Shown here one piece after another: positions 11,501 through 21,130 of a stretch of DNA of 64,000 bases. Origin of the DNA: Prorocentrum cordatum (taxonomy: Eukaryota; Sar; Dinophyceae; Prorocentrales; Prorocentraceae); assembly GCA_963575745.1 (NCBI GenBank), contig CAUYUJ010014340.1, positions 286,432 through 350,431 of the forward strand, in the 5' to 3' direction. Position numbers and translations under genes: made by a program. The notes below the pieces were generated by a model, which had not been told where the DNA came from, ran no database searches, and worked only from the letters and a program-made list of their open reading frames with translations. The stretch's first letter is position 1, and each line of letters opens with the position of its first letter.

Positions 11501-12753
11501 TCGCCAGGACCAGCGGGTGACCCCGCAGTCGTGGCGTAGACACCTGCATGTGAGTGGTGCCCTGTGAAGATACCCGCAATGTTGCCAGGAGAGCGCTCGG
11601 CAACATGTCCGTAGTTCCTCATCCTGGTCAGCAGCCTGTCATAGTCTGCTTGTGTTCTGGGCATCTGATGATTAAAAGGCTCCAGCAGGTGTTGGGCTCG
11701 TGACGCGCCAACGCCTAACGCTCTGAAGAGAATCAGCGTTAGGATCTGAAAGTTGGGGATGACAAAGCCAACAGAGTTAGCCTCGTCACGGGCCATCTCG
11801 AATCGAGCTAATACTGAGTCGATTCGCTCGCCCCTTTCGACGCGGAAGTCGATAAGGGCAGTGCCAGAGTTGAGCTGGCGCTCATCTTCCAGATTTTCAA
11901 ATTTGGTGCTCAGTAGGTACAGTATATATGTGACTGCATCCGTTGGCTGTCCATTGACAGTTACACCATAGTTGATGATCTGGGAGGGGACCTGCATGGC
12001 GATACGACGAGCAAGACCTTGAAGGCCTCGTTGTAGTGCTGCAGCTTGTTGTGGTGGCGTCATATTGCCGCTCGTTACGTTTATCCATGCATGTACTTCG
12101 CGAACGTATTCGCGAAAAGGCGTAGTACCGGCAGGGTCCCATGAAGGGCCAGTAGTACGCGTGTCGTCCATCCCCTGCCGCATGTATCCCACAGCACATC
12201 CCATTATTACCCACAGAATGCCGAAGATAGTTATCTTAATCCAGTGCATGTGCATTTCGGCTTCGGTGATTGGTTTAGGCTGTGGTTTGTCAGGCTCTGG
12301 CGTAGTAGCCGTGAGGCGCCTGACTGGCACGGGATGCAGGTGGCCCCGCTGCGGGTAGCCCCGCAGGGTGACCACGTTCTCGATCGAGTTGCCGATTGGC
12401 ATCTGGTGGAAGTCGAGAGTGAAGTGGCGCAGTGAAGTAGGAGAGAGCGTCTCGAGTTCGCGGGTTGCCCCGCTAGCTCGATCGCGGACTGGCTCCGCTC
12501 CTCGCAGAGCCGGCGCAACATGGTATTCCACCGTAGTAGTAGTCCACCAAGTTGTGCCGTGGATTACAGGAATCAGAGCGAGAGCCAGCCACACGAGAGT
12601 GTAGCCAGCTCCGCTACCAAGTCGAAAACAAGCTGGTAAGCTTAGGTATGTGTTACGCTTTAAGCGTTGCCATATCCCAGGCTTTGGCTCATATCGCATG
12701 AGCAAGAGAGCAAGACGAAGCATGGGATCTGGAGTAAAGGATAGGATGGGCAT
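8293..12753 (-). CDS. gag: Gag-like protein with CCHC zinc knuckle and N-terminal membrane segments
   Basis: An ATG at 12,753-12,751 opens a frame of about 1,486 residues, several times the length of a typical copia Gag. Hydrophobic stretches near residues 51-66 and 174-193 look like membrane anchors. Residues of about 210-400 are helical and Gag-like. Residues 530-620 are strongly Arg/Lys/Gly-rich. A CX2CX4HX4C zinc knuckle (C629, C632, H637, C642), a nucleic-acid-binding motif of retroelement nucleocapsids, follows. The C-terminal half is acidic and then Pro/Ala/Ser-rich, with a second Cys/His-containing stretch near 1,050-1,070 (VCQCEP ... CP). The first in-frame codon upstream of the ATG with start potential is a TTG at 12,759, so the ATG is preferred. 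The stop overlaps the next frame. Particle assembly is inferred; the membrane segments are unusual for copia Gag. Confidence 0.85.
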   Translation of the reverse strand: MPILSFTPDPMLRLALLLMRYEPKPGIWQRLKRNTYLSLPACFRLGSGAGYTLVWLALALIPVIHGTTWWTTTTVEYHVAPALRGAEPVRDRASGATRELETLSPTSLRHFTLDFHQMPIGNSIENVVTLRGYPQRGHLHPVPVRRLTATTPEPDKPQPKPITEAEMHMHWIKITIFGILWVIMGCAVGYMRQGMDDTRTTGPSWDPAGTTPFREYVREVHAWINVTSGNMTPPQQAAALQRGLQGLARRIAMQVPSQIINYGVTVNGQPTDAVTYILYLLSTKFENLEDERQLNSGTALIDFRVERGERIDSVLARFEMARDEANSVGFVIPNFQILTLILFRALGVGASRAQHLLEPFNHQMPRTQADYDRLLTRMRNYGHVAERSPGNIAGIFTGHHSHAGVYATTAGSPAGPGEPSPWADPADMPNEATAFLGQTGQASAEAAEANAWSNYSPGAAYTASPPSGTTLWGQAESSAQGSQPPSPFESGTDTDTSSDDEHNGIVSAGNDYPADDTHLSEQQRAEAAFMAYRKSKRRWRRFMKKPVRKVRRAVRRHFKRYGKGRGKGGRRRRMHGRGITAFLTSLTDIVFEEVLIGGKGRGHRRTSGKGKGRRGNPRDASGNTMKCHTCGSTEHLRDQCPKGKGKGSVHLAQNSFMDDIDYIDYEFYVNPEAAPAAGSSTYYVMARYAEVTVALEDYAVTLFDEFHGWDEVDEVAFNAWFGLPAGPPADDEISEAETVPATEEELTAALAPQVIGMPLLPDLPRAGSEAGDADDEMRGHPAYSDSEEAEEDYKDMLQEQVAEAIRLLSAPAHQQITMNDLLSRPGAARLRPYLEPDMSAPQMLTALQALAGSPAEVTPAAAAGPPAWSMDVFMQGCDQMDLNDLTMEQLNDIGYFRSPYQHVFMVQDSSEDSEDMRYAKRDRRPSPPRDSEHDDQRPMERGSASAGPARRRSRSAPRRPTHDASGYPYSTEHSVGVSAQYVPDWYINWYPGYSMDVIRHWYSKEYCTKRDETGMIIRTKGGKTKTPEAWDKRAKKQEIIKDRKTYRKQVCQCEPFKGHMRSCPMDRPSRSPHRGETPWNWSHGDDAGNVHDPNKEVPGGGKRVTEADRVPMTEEVANAVRENWVQLPNDHRLKEWNRRFHKEAGSPAGSSKEAGSPADAAPAAGSADEDWIAVASVAGSAAGTDHTELNEEWAAEDGSENPFPDGCACWYYSSSAQKWLCTRVIHRRENGKYKLAIKGTADIDHMRQIIHDHGQPEGPPKDPPGPQPGKGSRPPPRPEADSSSSPTPAKRHPSRSPEGTQGRAKARGIAKTDDLELEDPPGLSVTERRKAFAGPSTPMPPAAQGDVKDEARNQPKAAFRGDWTPTLHQPRLAPRPGSARMKAQPKPEAGMRSVRAEAAAKAKEDKGSAGPPAKAAPAAAAGTPAESTLQEKNASEPSKNLATDRNKPTMQWLTKVTRTLARSHPLELPRQPQVLQGHPLKRRQLH

Positions 12754-12930
12754 CGTCAATGGAAAAGGTATTTTCCGATCTCAGATACAAGTCGTGCGCC
12801 TCGGTGAGGCACAATCACATATTTGGCCGGGCCCGGCTTGAGCCAGGCACGGCAGCGGTACATGCTCGATTTATACCTCGCCTTTAACCTTCTCCGTTTA
12901 AAGTATCCCACCAGTCCTCTGGGCGTAAGT
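12754..12930 (-). other. Leader / possible 5' LTR zone of the copia-type element
   Basis: Noncoding DNA upstream of the Gag ATG. It contains the AT-richer stretch around 12,868-12,905 (TTTATAC, TTTAAAG) that could hold promoter elements. I saw no recognisable initiator-Met primer-binding site. LTR limits cannot be set without the partner LTR. Confidence 0.35.
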
Positions 12931-13735
12931 GGTCAAGGGCGTTTCCGCTTCCACCCCCATGCTTCCTCTTCTCGGAGGGGTTTACCCCCCCTACCCCCAG
13001 TCGGGGCGTCCAACATGGCCCAAGACGGCTCCAAGAGGGCCTCAGAGAGCCCAAGATGGCCTCCAATATGAATCACGATAGCGCAAGAGATGCCTCAAGA
13101 TGGCTTCCAACATGCTCCAAGGTGCCCCAACGGCTCAAAGTGGTCAAAGAGCTCCCCAAGGAAGCTCCGAAGAGCCCAAATCCATTCCAAAACCTACGGG
13201 AAATCAGTGTGTGTGTGTGTGTGTGTTGCTGTCTCGCCTTTTCGCGTCTGATGGCCATCCGAGGCTTCAAGATGGCTCCAAGATGGGCTAAGAGGGCCCC
13301 GAGGGAGGCCCAAGAGAGTCCCAAAACGGCTCAAACAGCGACCAAGAGCGCTAGAAGAATGCCCCAAGAGCGCCCCAAGAGGCGATGTGTGGGGCTCCCG
13401 AGTGGGGGCGCTAATTGGAGCTCCCGTGTTGTTTGATCGATGGCCTCCAAGATAGCCCAAAAAGCGCCCCCAAAGCTCCCACGAGCGCCCCAAGAGGGCC
13501 CCAAGAGGCGCCCAGGCGGCGCCAAGAGGCCTCCAAGAGGCTCCCAAGAGACCCCCAAGAGGCCTCAAGATGATCCCCGAGGTACCCAAGACGATCAAAG
13601 ATGGCCCTGGGCCCGCCAAGAGCTTCCCCAGACGTTTCAAGGGGCATCCAAGAAGCTTCCCAGAGACATCCGAGGAGACTCCGAGAGGCATTGAAGAGGC
13701 TTCTGGCTATTCCCCTGGGCATCGTTTCTGGATGG
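12931..13735. repeat. CCAAGATGGC / CCAAGAGGCCCC interspersed block, copy 1
   Basis: Degenerate reiterations of CCAAGA joined to GGC-rich words, preceded by a GAGGGGTTTACCCC motif (about 12,975) and followed by a TTTCTGGATGGGCTGGTG motif (13,727). The same bordering motifs flank a similar block at 51,411-52,135. A short (GT)n tract lies at 13,207-13,226. Open frames here are periodicity artefacts. Confidence 0.7.
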
Positions 13736-14780
13736 GCTGGTGAGGATGCGCGAAGCGTCAACAATTCAAGAAGAAGTGGCGGGAGAGTCAAGATTGACGG
13801 CTACACCACCGCGCATTTGCACTAGTACCAGTACGAAGGCCCGTCTCTCAGATGAATTTCATCTTCTACACCCACCCTCCAAAATCCGTTCTCCCCTACC
13901 CTCTGAGCACGACGACATCGGCATCAAATCATCCACCCCAGCGTCCTATCCCGAGACATTCGGGTCCCGAACAGATTTGCCGAACCAGATTGGAAGGCGT
14001 GCCTTTCCGACCACAGCCTGGCCATGTTCGCGGACGACAACTCCAACGGCTGCAACATCCACGGCCCCGCGATCCCAGCACCGACCAGCACGCCTGCACT
14101 GATTAGCGGCGACCAATACCCACACTACCAACAGCGACTCAAACTACCAGCAACACCAAGCACGACGACAAGCAACACCAACTGGACCACACACCGACAC
14201 CCACAGACCACCTCCGACCAGCAACATCGACCAGGACAGACCGACACTGGGAACATCGACACACCATGACGACACCAACAGCATCGACCTCCACCGACCA
14301 GCAGCCCAAAACAGGCCAAGCAGAAAACACAGCGGACCACCACAAACCAACAGCGCCGACCAGCGACCTACACCAGTACCACCACCGAGCAGCAACGCGA
14401 ACAACATCGACGGTCATTAATCAGGAGCACCGGCCAGGCCAGAAACCGACCTGCACAGACCACCTCCGACCAACAACACCGACCAGTTCCGACCGTTACC
14501 AACACCAGCACCGACACACATCAACGACACCACTCCGACTTCTACCGACCAAAAGCCCGTTGCCGCCCTAACACAAAACACCACAGACCATCACCGATCA
14601 GCAGCTCCGACCAGCGACGGCATGCGACAGTCCCACCGCCGACCAGCAGCGGCGACATCACCGACCGTGCCAACGACCAGCAACAACAACAACCAGCCCA
14701 ATTGCCGACCACCGCGTACCACCACCGCCACCGACGGGTGAAGAAGGACGGGGAAAGAACAGTTCTGTAGAAAACGGTTT
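13736..14780. repeat. A/C-rich CGACCAGCA-type low-complexity DNA
   Basis: From about 14,030 to 14,720 the sequence is made of degenerate ACCGACCAGCA and ACACCGACC words on the plus strand, with no conserved protein in any frame. The first 300 bases (13,736-14,030) look unique and I recognise nothing in them. Confidence 0.55.
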
Positions 14781-14949
14781 CCCAATGGCACCCATGCGAT
14801 TTCCGCAACCGCGCCTTAACTTTGGCGGCGGGGGAACGGAATGCGCGAACGTTGACGGTGACTTTCCCAGCTGTCCCATCCACCAACCCCTCCCTACCAT
14901 CTCTAGTCAGCATTCCCCAGCACTACCAGCACCAGCCATCGACAGCAAT

Positions 14950-15170
14950 GGCATCACCAACTTCACCATAATCCATAATAATGCGAGAACATTGGAATCT
15001 GACGGCCGCGTCGACGAGCTTCTACGCGACGCACAAAACAACCACTTAGATACCATTCTGAGCAACAAAACTTGGAGGACACAGCAGAAGGAGACACTTT
15101 ACGGACATACCTTCGCAGAGTGCGGGCCATGGAGTGCAATATTGATGCGCAAGCGCTCGAGCCCTTACAG
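14950..15170 (+). pseudogene. Relic of a LINE-type APE endonuclease N-terminus
   Basis: The translated stretch reads FTIIHNNARTLESDGRVDEL, then DTILSNKTWRTQQKETLYGH and FAECG. This matches the start of the endonuclease/exonuclease/phosphatase domain of non-LTR retrotransposons: the hNxRtL start, a [SN]ETWR-like element and a GHxF...G turn. The usual Glu of ETWR is Lys here, and the frame runs out within about 75 residues into the 88-bp satellite. No RT is nearby. It is therefore a truncated dead copy. Confidence 0.55.
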
Positions 15171-15269
15171 ATTGGAACTGCAGGCCACCCAGGCGAAACT
15201 GGCAACAATGATTATCAAACTTAGCCTGACGAAAAACCCAACCATATGCAAATGTGGATACCGCGTTCT

Positions 15270-16325
15270 GGGTCCATCGTTTGCCAGGCCTCCCTATGGG
15301 GCCACAAACCGTGTGAGGGGTGTGCCGAAACGGGCGGGGAACCGCATGCGGACCCTGCCACTGGGGCCTTCAGTGGAGCTCCCAATTGAGCCACGAAGCG
15401 TGTGAGGGCTGTGCCGAAATGGACGGGGAACCGCATGCGGACCCTGCCACTGAGGCCTTCGGTGGAGCTCCATATGGTGCCACGAAGCGTGTGAGGGGGG
15501 TGCCGAAATGGGCGGGGAACCGCATGCGGCTCCTGCCACTGGGGCCTACGGGGGAGCTCCCAATGGGGCCACCAAATGTGTGAGGGCTGTGCCGAACTGG
15601 GCGGAGAACCGCATGCGGACCCTGCCACTGAGGCCTTCGGTGGAGCTCCCTATGGTGCCACGAAGCGTGAGGGGTGTGCCGAAATGGGCGGGGAACCGCA
15701 TGCGGACCCTGCCACTGGGGCCTTCAGTGGAGCTCCCAATTGAGCCACGAAACGTGTGAGGGCTGTGCCGAAATGGACGGGGAACCGCATGCAGACCCTG
15801 CCACTGAGGCCTTCGGTGGAGCTCCATATGGTGCCACGAAGCGTGTGAGGGGGGTGCCGAAATGGGCGGGGAACCGCATGCGGCTCCTGCCACTGGGGCC
15901 TACGGGGGAGCTCCCAATGGGGCCACCAAATGTGTGAGGGCTGTGCCGAACTGGGCGGGGAACCGCATGCGGACCCTGCCACTGAGGCCTTCGGTGGAGC
16001 TCCCTATGGTGCCACGAAGCGTGACGGGTGTGCCGAAATGGGCGGGGAACCGCATGCGGACCCTGCCAATGGGGCCTTCGGTGGAGCTCCAAATGAGGCC
16101 ACGAAACGTGTCAGGGGTGTGCCGAAATGCGCGGGGAACCGCATGCGGACCCTGCCCCTGGGGCCTTCGGTGGAGCTCCATATGGGGTCACGAAGCGTGT
16201 GAGGGGGGTGCCGAAATGGGCGGGGAACCGCAAGCGGACCCTGCCACTGGGGCCTCCAATTGAGCTCCTTATGGGACAACGAAACGTGTGAGGGCTGTGC
16301 CGAAATGGGCGGGGAACCGCGTGGA
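15270..16325. repeat. 88-bp tandem satellite with 352-bp higher-order period
   Basis: About 12 units carry the core CCGAAATGGGCGGGGAACCG followed by a CATGCGG word; cores start near 15,325, 15,413, 15,502, 15,589, 15,677, 15,765 and onward, a spacing of about 88. Four-unit blocks are more alike than neighbours: 15,413 and 15,765 share variant letters at a distance of 352. Many open frames on both strands derive from this array and are not genes. Confidence 0.85.
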
Positions 16326-16904
16326 GAGAGAGAGGAGGGGGCAGCGGGAGGAGGGTGAGGAGGAACGCGGGGCGCTGTCTCTTCAAAACGAGGACCCGAC
16401 ACCACAGGATGGTTTGGAAAGAAAGACGACGTCGATGACAGGTAGTTCCAGGGTACTTGCCACACACTGGAGATACGGACACACACACACACACACACTT
16501 ATACAAAGCAAGTGCGACAGAATTGGTCATATGCACAAGGAAACTCAAAGAGAGCGCGCCCGCGGCGCACTTCCAGGGGGGGGGCCCTTAGCTACCCCCC
16601 CTTCCATTCTCTCCGCCCTTGGGAAGCTACCCCTCCCGTTTGCGTTCCAAAAGCAACCCCCGCCCTCCCTGTCCAAAGGAGGCAGGGGCTTAGCTACCCC
16701 CCCCCCTTTGAAGCTCCCCTGCCGGAAACCCCCCTCTCCTTGTTTCCCGCTCCTCGGAAGCTCCCCCCCCCCTCCTCCCCTTTCGCGCTCCGGAAACTAC
16801 CCCCCCCCCCTCCCTTTCCAGAGGGGGGGGGGCTTACCTAACCCCCCACACCTGAACCCCCCCTGGCAGAACCCTCCCTTCAACCCTTTTGGGCTAAGAG
16901 GGGG
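16326..16904. repeat. (AC)n and C-rich low-complexity DNA
   Basis: A short (AC)n run lies at 16,480-16,500. From 16,575 to 16,905 the plus strand is dominated by runs of C and words such as GCTACCCCCCC and GGAAACTACCCC, in loosely repeated units of about 70-90 bases. No gene seen. Confidence 0.6.
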
Positions 16905-18510
16905 GGGTGAAGCTAAAGCAACAAGCGCCGAAGACCAAAACAGCGCCGAAACCCAACAGAGCACCGAAAACCAAAGAGCCACCGAAAACCGAAAAGGCGC
17001 GAAAAGCACAGGGCGCCGAAAGCCAAAGAAACGCCGGACAACGAAAAGGCACCGAAAACCAAAACGGCGCCGACAGCAGAAAATGCGCCGAAAACCAATG
17101 GAGCACCCAATCCCGAAGGAGCGCCGAAAACCAAAGGGCGCCAAAAACCAAAAACGCACCGACAATTAAATGGGGGCCGAAAACCAAAGGAGCGCCGAAA
17201 ACCGAAAGAGCGCCGAAAAGCAAAGGGGCGCCGAAAACCAAATGGCGCCGAACACCAAAGAGGCGCCGAAAACAAAATAACAGCTCCGAAAGCCAGCGGG
17301 GCGCTAAAAACCAAAGAGCGCCGAAAACCAAAACAGCGCCGAAATCCAAAGCAGCGCCGAACACTGAAAGGGCGCCGAAAACCAGAAAGCACCGAAACCC
17401 CAAAAGGCGCTCAAAACCAAAGGGTCGCCGAACTCGAACAGAACGCCGGAAACCAAAGAGGCGCCGAAGACCATTAGAAAGCCGACAACCAGAGGATCGC
17501 CAAACACCAAAGGGCACCGAGAACCAACATTCTGCCGAAAACCAAAGGAGCGCCGAAAACAAAAAGGCCACCAGAGACCAAAACGGCGCCGAAAAAAACC
17601 AAAGGGAGCGCCGAAAACCGAAGAGGCGCTGAAAACCACAAGGGCACCGAGAACCCAAGGAGCGCCGAAAATAAAGAAGGCGCCGAAAACCAGAAGAGCG
17701 CAGGAAACCAAAGAGGCGCAGAAAACCGAAAGAAATACGAAAACCAACAAGACGCCGAACGCAAGAAGGCGCGCCGAAAGCCAAAGATGCGCCAGAAACC
17801 AAAAGGACACCGAAAACCAAAAGGATACCGAAAACCAAAAGGACACCGAACACCAAAAGGGCGCCGAAAACCAAAGGGGCACCGAACATCCGGGGGGCGC
17901 CGAAACAACAACAACAAAAAAGAAACCCCGCCAAAAACCAAAGGGGCGCCGAAAACCAAAGAGGCGCCGAAAACCAAAGGAACGCCGAAAACCAACGACG
18001 CGCCGAACGCCAACAAGACCAAAGCCGCGCCGATAACCAGAATGGCACCAAAAACCAAAAGGGCGCTAAAAACGAAAGGCGCGCAGATAGCAGAAGGTGG
18101 TCCAAAACCAGAGAGCAGCGCCGAAAACAAACCAGCGCTGAAAACCAAAACGGCGCCGAAAACAAAAAAAAACTACGAAAACCAAAAAGGCACAGAAAAC
18201 CGAAAGGTCGCCGAAAACCAAAGGAGCGCCCGACCCCGAGATGGCGCCGAAAACCAATGACGCGCCGAAAACCAAAATGGGCGCGCAGAAAACCAAAATG
18301 GGCGTCAGAAACCAAAAGAAGCGCCGAAAACCACGCGAGCGCCGAAAACCAAAAGTGCACCGAAAACCAAAAGAGCGCCGAAAACCACGGAAGCGCCAAA
18401 TGCCCTGAACGCGCCAGAAACCAAGGAGGCGCCGAAAACCAAAGAGACATCAGAAACCACACGGGCGCCGCAAGCCAACGGGGCGCCGAAAACCCAAAAT
18501 GAAAAGCACC
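16905..18510. repeat. 18-bp minisatellite (GGCGCCGAAAACCAAA type)
   Basis: About 1.6 kb of degenerate 18-base units built on GCGCCGAAAACCAAA. Because 18 is a multiple of three and the unit lacks stops in several frames, it creates a 650-residue Phe/Ala/Arg-rich open frame on the minus strand (16,894-18,846) and several hundred codons on the plus strand. The strong strand bias (A and C on plus, T and G on minus) is continuous across the array. Confidence 0.85.
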
Positions 18511-18860
18511 TTCAAAACCAGCCTTCAGCCAGGGCCCCCCGGCTGGAAAAGCGAGCAGAGGGACGGGGGGGGCGGCGGCTTCGGATGCCCGCCCCTCTTT
18601 GGACAGGGGGGCCCAGGCGCGCCCTGGGCCCCGAAGAGGAAGAGCGGGGGGGCGGCTTCCCCGCCCCCCGCCCCCTCTAGCCAAGGACCCCCCCACTGCA
18701 ACACTCATGCAAAAGAAAAGGCCGAGCGCTTCCGAAGCCCGCCCCCCCCCCCCCCCCCCCCCCCCCGCGGAAGGGGGGGCCCGGGCCCGAGAGGGGGGCG
18801 GAAGGGGGGGCGCTTCTAAGCCCCCCCCCCCCCTTAGCAGGAGCACCCCCAGCTAAATAA
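18511..18860. repeat. Homopolymer-rich G/C tracts
   Basis: Runs of G and C, including a tract of about 27 C at 18,740-18,766. No coding or structural feature is supported. Confidence 0.6.
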
Positions 18861-21130
18861 TGCCAGCGAAAAAAATGCTGGCTTCGGCAGCCCCACCCCC
18901 TCCTTTTCCAGGGGCGGAGGGGTCGCTCGAAACTGGGGCCCATCATTTCGCGCGAAGCGCGCCGCGAGCGCGCTTCCTCACGCCCGCAGCGCGCGCCGAC
19001 GCCCCGACAATCACCAATGACGCGCTTTTTCTCGGCGCGCGGGCCCCCGCGGATGCAGCGGCGAAAACTCCAGGGGGCGGCGGTCGCGACGCCTGGGCAC
19101 AACCGAAAGGCTCGCCATCGTGAACACATTCTTCCGCGAACCCTCAGACAAGCAGATCAGTCGCATTGCGACCACGGGCAACCCGTGGCAATGCAACGAC
19201 ACAGAGGCTGATAGGAACCAAGGCGCTTGCGTCGGCGGGAGCTGGACTCGCAAGCGAAGCCTCCGCAGCCCAAAATATCCAGCACGGCGGCCGTGCACCA
19301 GGGGGGGGCACCGAACGCGGCCGCGACTCTGCGTTTGGTCAGGGCTTCGCCGCGCCAGCCCGGCCTCGCCGGGGGTTCCTTGACTTCGACTGCACTGATG
19401 CTGGAGAAGGTCGCCCACGCCCATCTCGGCTCGGGCCTCGCTGCTCTGGGCGCGCAGCTCCCGCGCGGCGGCTTGGAGGGGCGCCCGTCGACAGCCCCGC
19501 GGAGGGCGCCACCGACAGGGGCTGCGCCCGATAATTGCCTGGCGAAGAGGGCGGCCAGGTCGCCGACCGCAGCGGAATTTCTGTTTCGCAAATGCCGCTC
19601 TGCATCAAGTTGGCCGCGCAAGCAAGGTCCACGGCGGCGACGGCCACGTTCCGGCGGCAGCTGACTTCGGTAGCACTAAAGTGGTAGACTGCGCCGTCAA
19701 CGCGGGCGGGAATGACCTCGGCGGCCCTGCCCGCGCGCCCAGGCACGGGGATCGGCATCCACAGTTCTGCGTAGGCGTCGCTTTCGGGCCAAAGACGATG
19801 CCGGCAAGGGGTTCGCCCCGGCGGCAGCCGGGCGAGGCGGTTCCTTCCCTGGTGGTCGCGGAGGGCGGCGCTGCCTCAATGCGCGGCGCCCCGCGGGGGC
19901 CGCGCGCGTCGACGACGGGCGTTAAACAGCGCGCAATGTCGAGGCCCAGACACGGGAGGCCCACCCTCGCGGGGGGGGGCGGGGGGGCCTGAGGCCCTGG
20001 CGTCTGCGAACAAGCCGGGTGGGGGACAAGGCCCCGGCCGCGCTGGCGGTCGCCCCGCCACGCGCTTGGCTTACAGGCGCTGGCAAGCAGAGCGGAGCGC
20101 GTCGGGCTTGTTCCTGTGCTTGCTTTATGTAGCGACCAGGTCGACAATTACCCTGTGGTCGAACTCATTGTCAGTTGGCGCGGTTCGGTCGTCTCCGCTG
20201 GCCTCGAATGCCGCGGCGCAAGCGCGTTCCCTCGCCAGGCGCGCGCCCGGGGGAGCGAAAGGCGGGTTTTGCCAATGAAGTCACGCGCGGGGAAGTTGAG
20301 GGAGGGCGGCGCGACTCTGCCTCACTCGGAGAGTTGATCCAGCCTTGCCAGGTGGACTTGAGAGAGACGCCCCAAGGGGGAACGTGGCTTGGCTGCCTCT
20401 CAAAACGGCCAAGGCCTGCATTCGCGTTGTCATGATCTGCTCGTCGAGAACTGACCACATAACTACAGCGCATACATATATGCCCAAGAAACGACGCTGA
20501 AAAAGGCGCTCGCCAGAACCTCCCCGGGGCCCCGAAACAAAACAACAAACAAACAGGCACGCGCGAGCAGGATTGGGGCGGCGGCGGCGGGGCCCCCCAG
20601 CCACTGTTGGAGGAGGCGCCCGCGGCGAAGGGGGCGCTGCAATCTTAGATGGGCGCGGGCTCGGCCCCGTCAACGCCCTCGCCTGCATCCGCCGCTCCCG
20701 CCCGCTCCCCACGCTTCGCTCGGCGAGCGCGGCCGCCCCGAGCGGCCGGGCCCTGCTGGGCGGCGCCCTCGACTGAGACGGCCGCGACGGCGGGGGCGGA
20801 GATCCTGGAGAGATTCGTCGGGGGCGGGTTTGCACGCAAGCTGAAAACGCACCGGAAACGCATTGAAAACGTAACAGCCACAAAAAGCGGAGCAGGCGGC
20901 CAAGTGGAGCAACGGGAAATTGAAAACGACGAAACACGTTGCTCCAATCCCCCAACGCAGCTGTCTGTCGACGGCGCCAGCCAACAGGGGCCGCGCGCTC
21001 GGGAAGCCAACGCCCAGCAAGCATAGCGCGCCCGGACGGGTTTCCGAGCCCGCGCCCGTCGGAGACGGCAACGCCTCTTCAACTTTGGGCACCTCTTCCG
21101 ACAGCGACTGAGGGATGCAAAGGGCCCTTA
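18861..21130. other. GC-rich DNA without recognisable gene
   Basis: High-GC sequence in which all six frames carry long open stretches simply because stops are rare. I examined the longer products and found no conserved motif, and the frames overlap one another. It could contain introns or non-conserved exons, which cannot be judged by eye. Confidence 0.4.

Larger units (their letters stand above)
1032..12490. repeat. Dispersed 14-nt micro-hairpin family with covarying stems
   Basis: Dozens of copies of a five-pair stem with a four-base loop lie in the copia coding frames. The commonest form is GCGGGTGGCCCCGC (for example 3,708-3,721, 3,975-3,988, 3,999-4,012). The fifth pair changes on both sides together: GCGGATGGCTCCGC (3,594-3,607; 5,199-5,212), GCGGCTGGCGCCGC (1,032-1,045; 1,068-1,081), GCGGAGGAATCCGC (2,418-2,431). 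Loops vary (TGGC, TGAC, TGTC, TTGC, TGGA, GAGA, GGAA). On the coding strand nearly all sit in one phase and encode Ala-x-x-x-Ala, with Gly pairing with Pro, Glu/Asp with Ser and Ala with Ala. Some copies are broken (about 5,979 and 8,279). I did not see the family in the YR element. Confidence 0.85.
1..12930 (-). mobile_element. Ty1/copia-type retrotransposon, 3' part cut off by the left edge
   Basis: Read on the minus strand the order is Gag with zinc knuckle, accessory domains, retropepsin, methyltransferase-like domain, integrase. Integrase following protease directly, with no RT between them, is the Ty1/copia order (Ty3/gypsy has RT before integrase). RT and RNase H are expected beyond position 1. 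Only the 5' side is inside the window, so the two LTRs cannot be compared and the upper limit at about 12,930 is approximate: it is where unrelated CCAAGA-type repeat DNA begins. The element is far longer than a usual copia element, with more than 12.7 kb and no RT yet, because of the extra domains and Ala/Pro/Gly linkers. The frames are open over long stretches and catalytic residues are present, so it looks intact or only recently silenced. Confidence 0.85.

Noticed and set aside
15270-16325. Possible CRISPR array
   Set aside because: The repeats are contiguous 88-bp satellite units without unique spacers, in eukaryote-like DNA with no cas genes.
16894-18846. A 650-codon minus-strand open frame
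   Set aside because: It lies wholly over the 18-bp minisatellite and C/G tracts; the product is a repeated Phe/Ala/Arg pattern with no domain.
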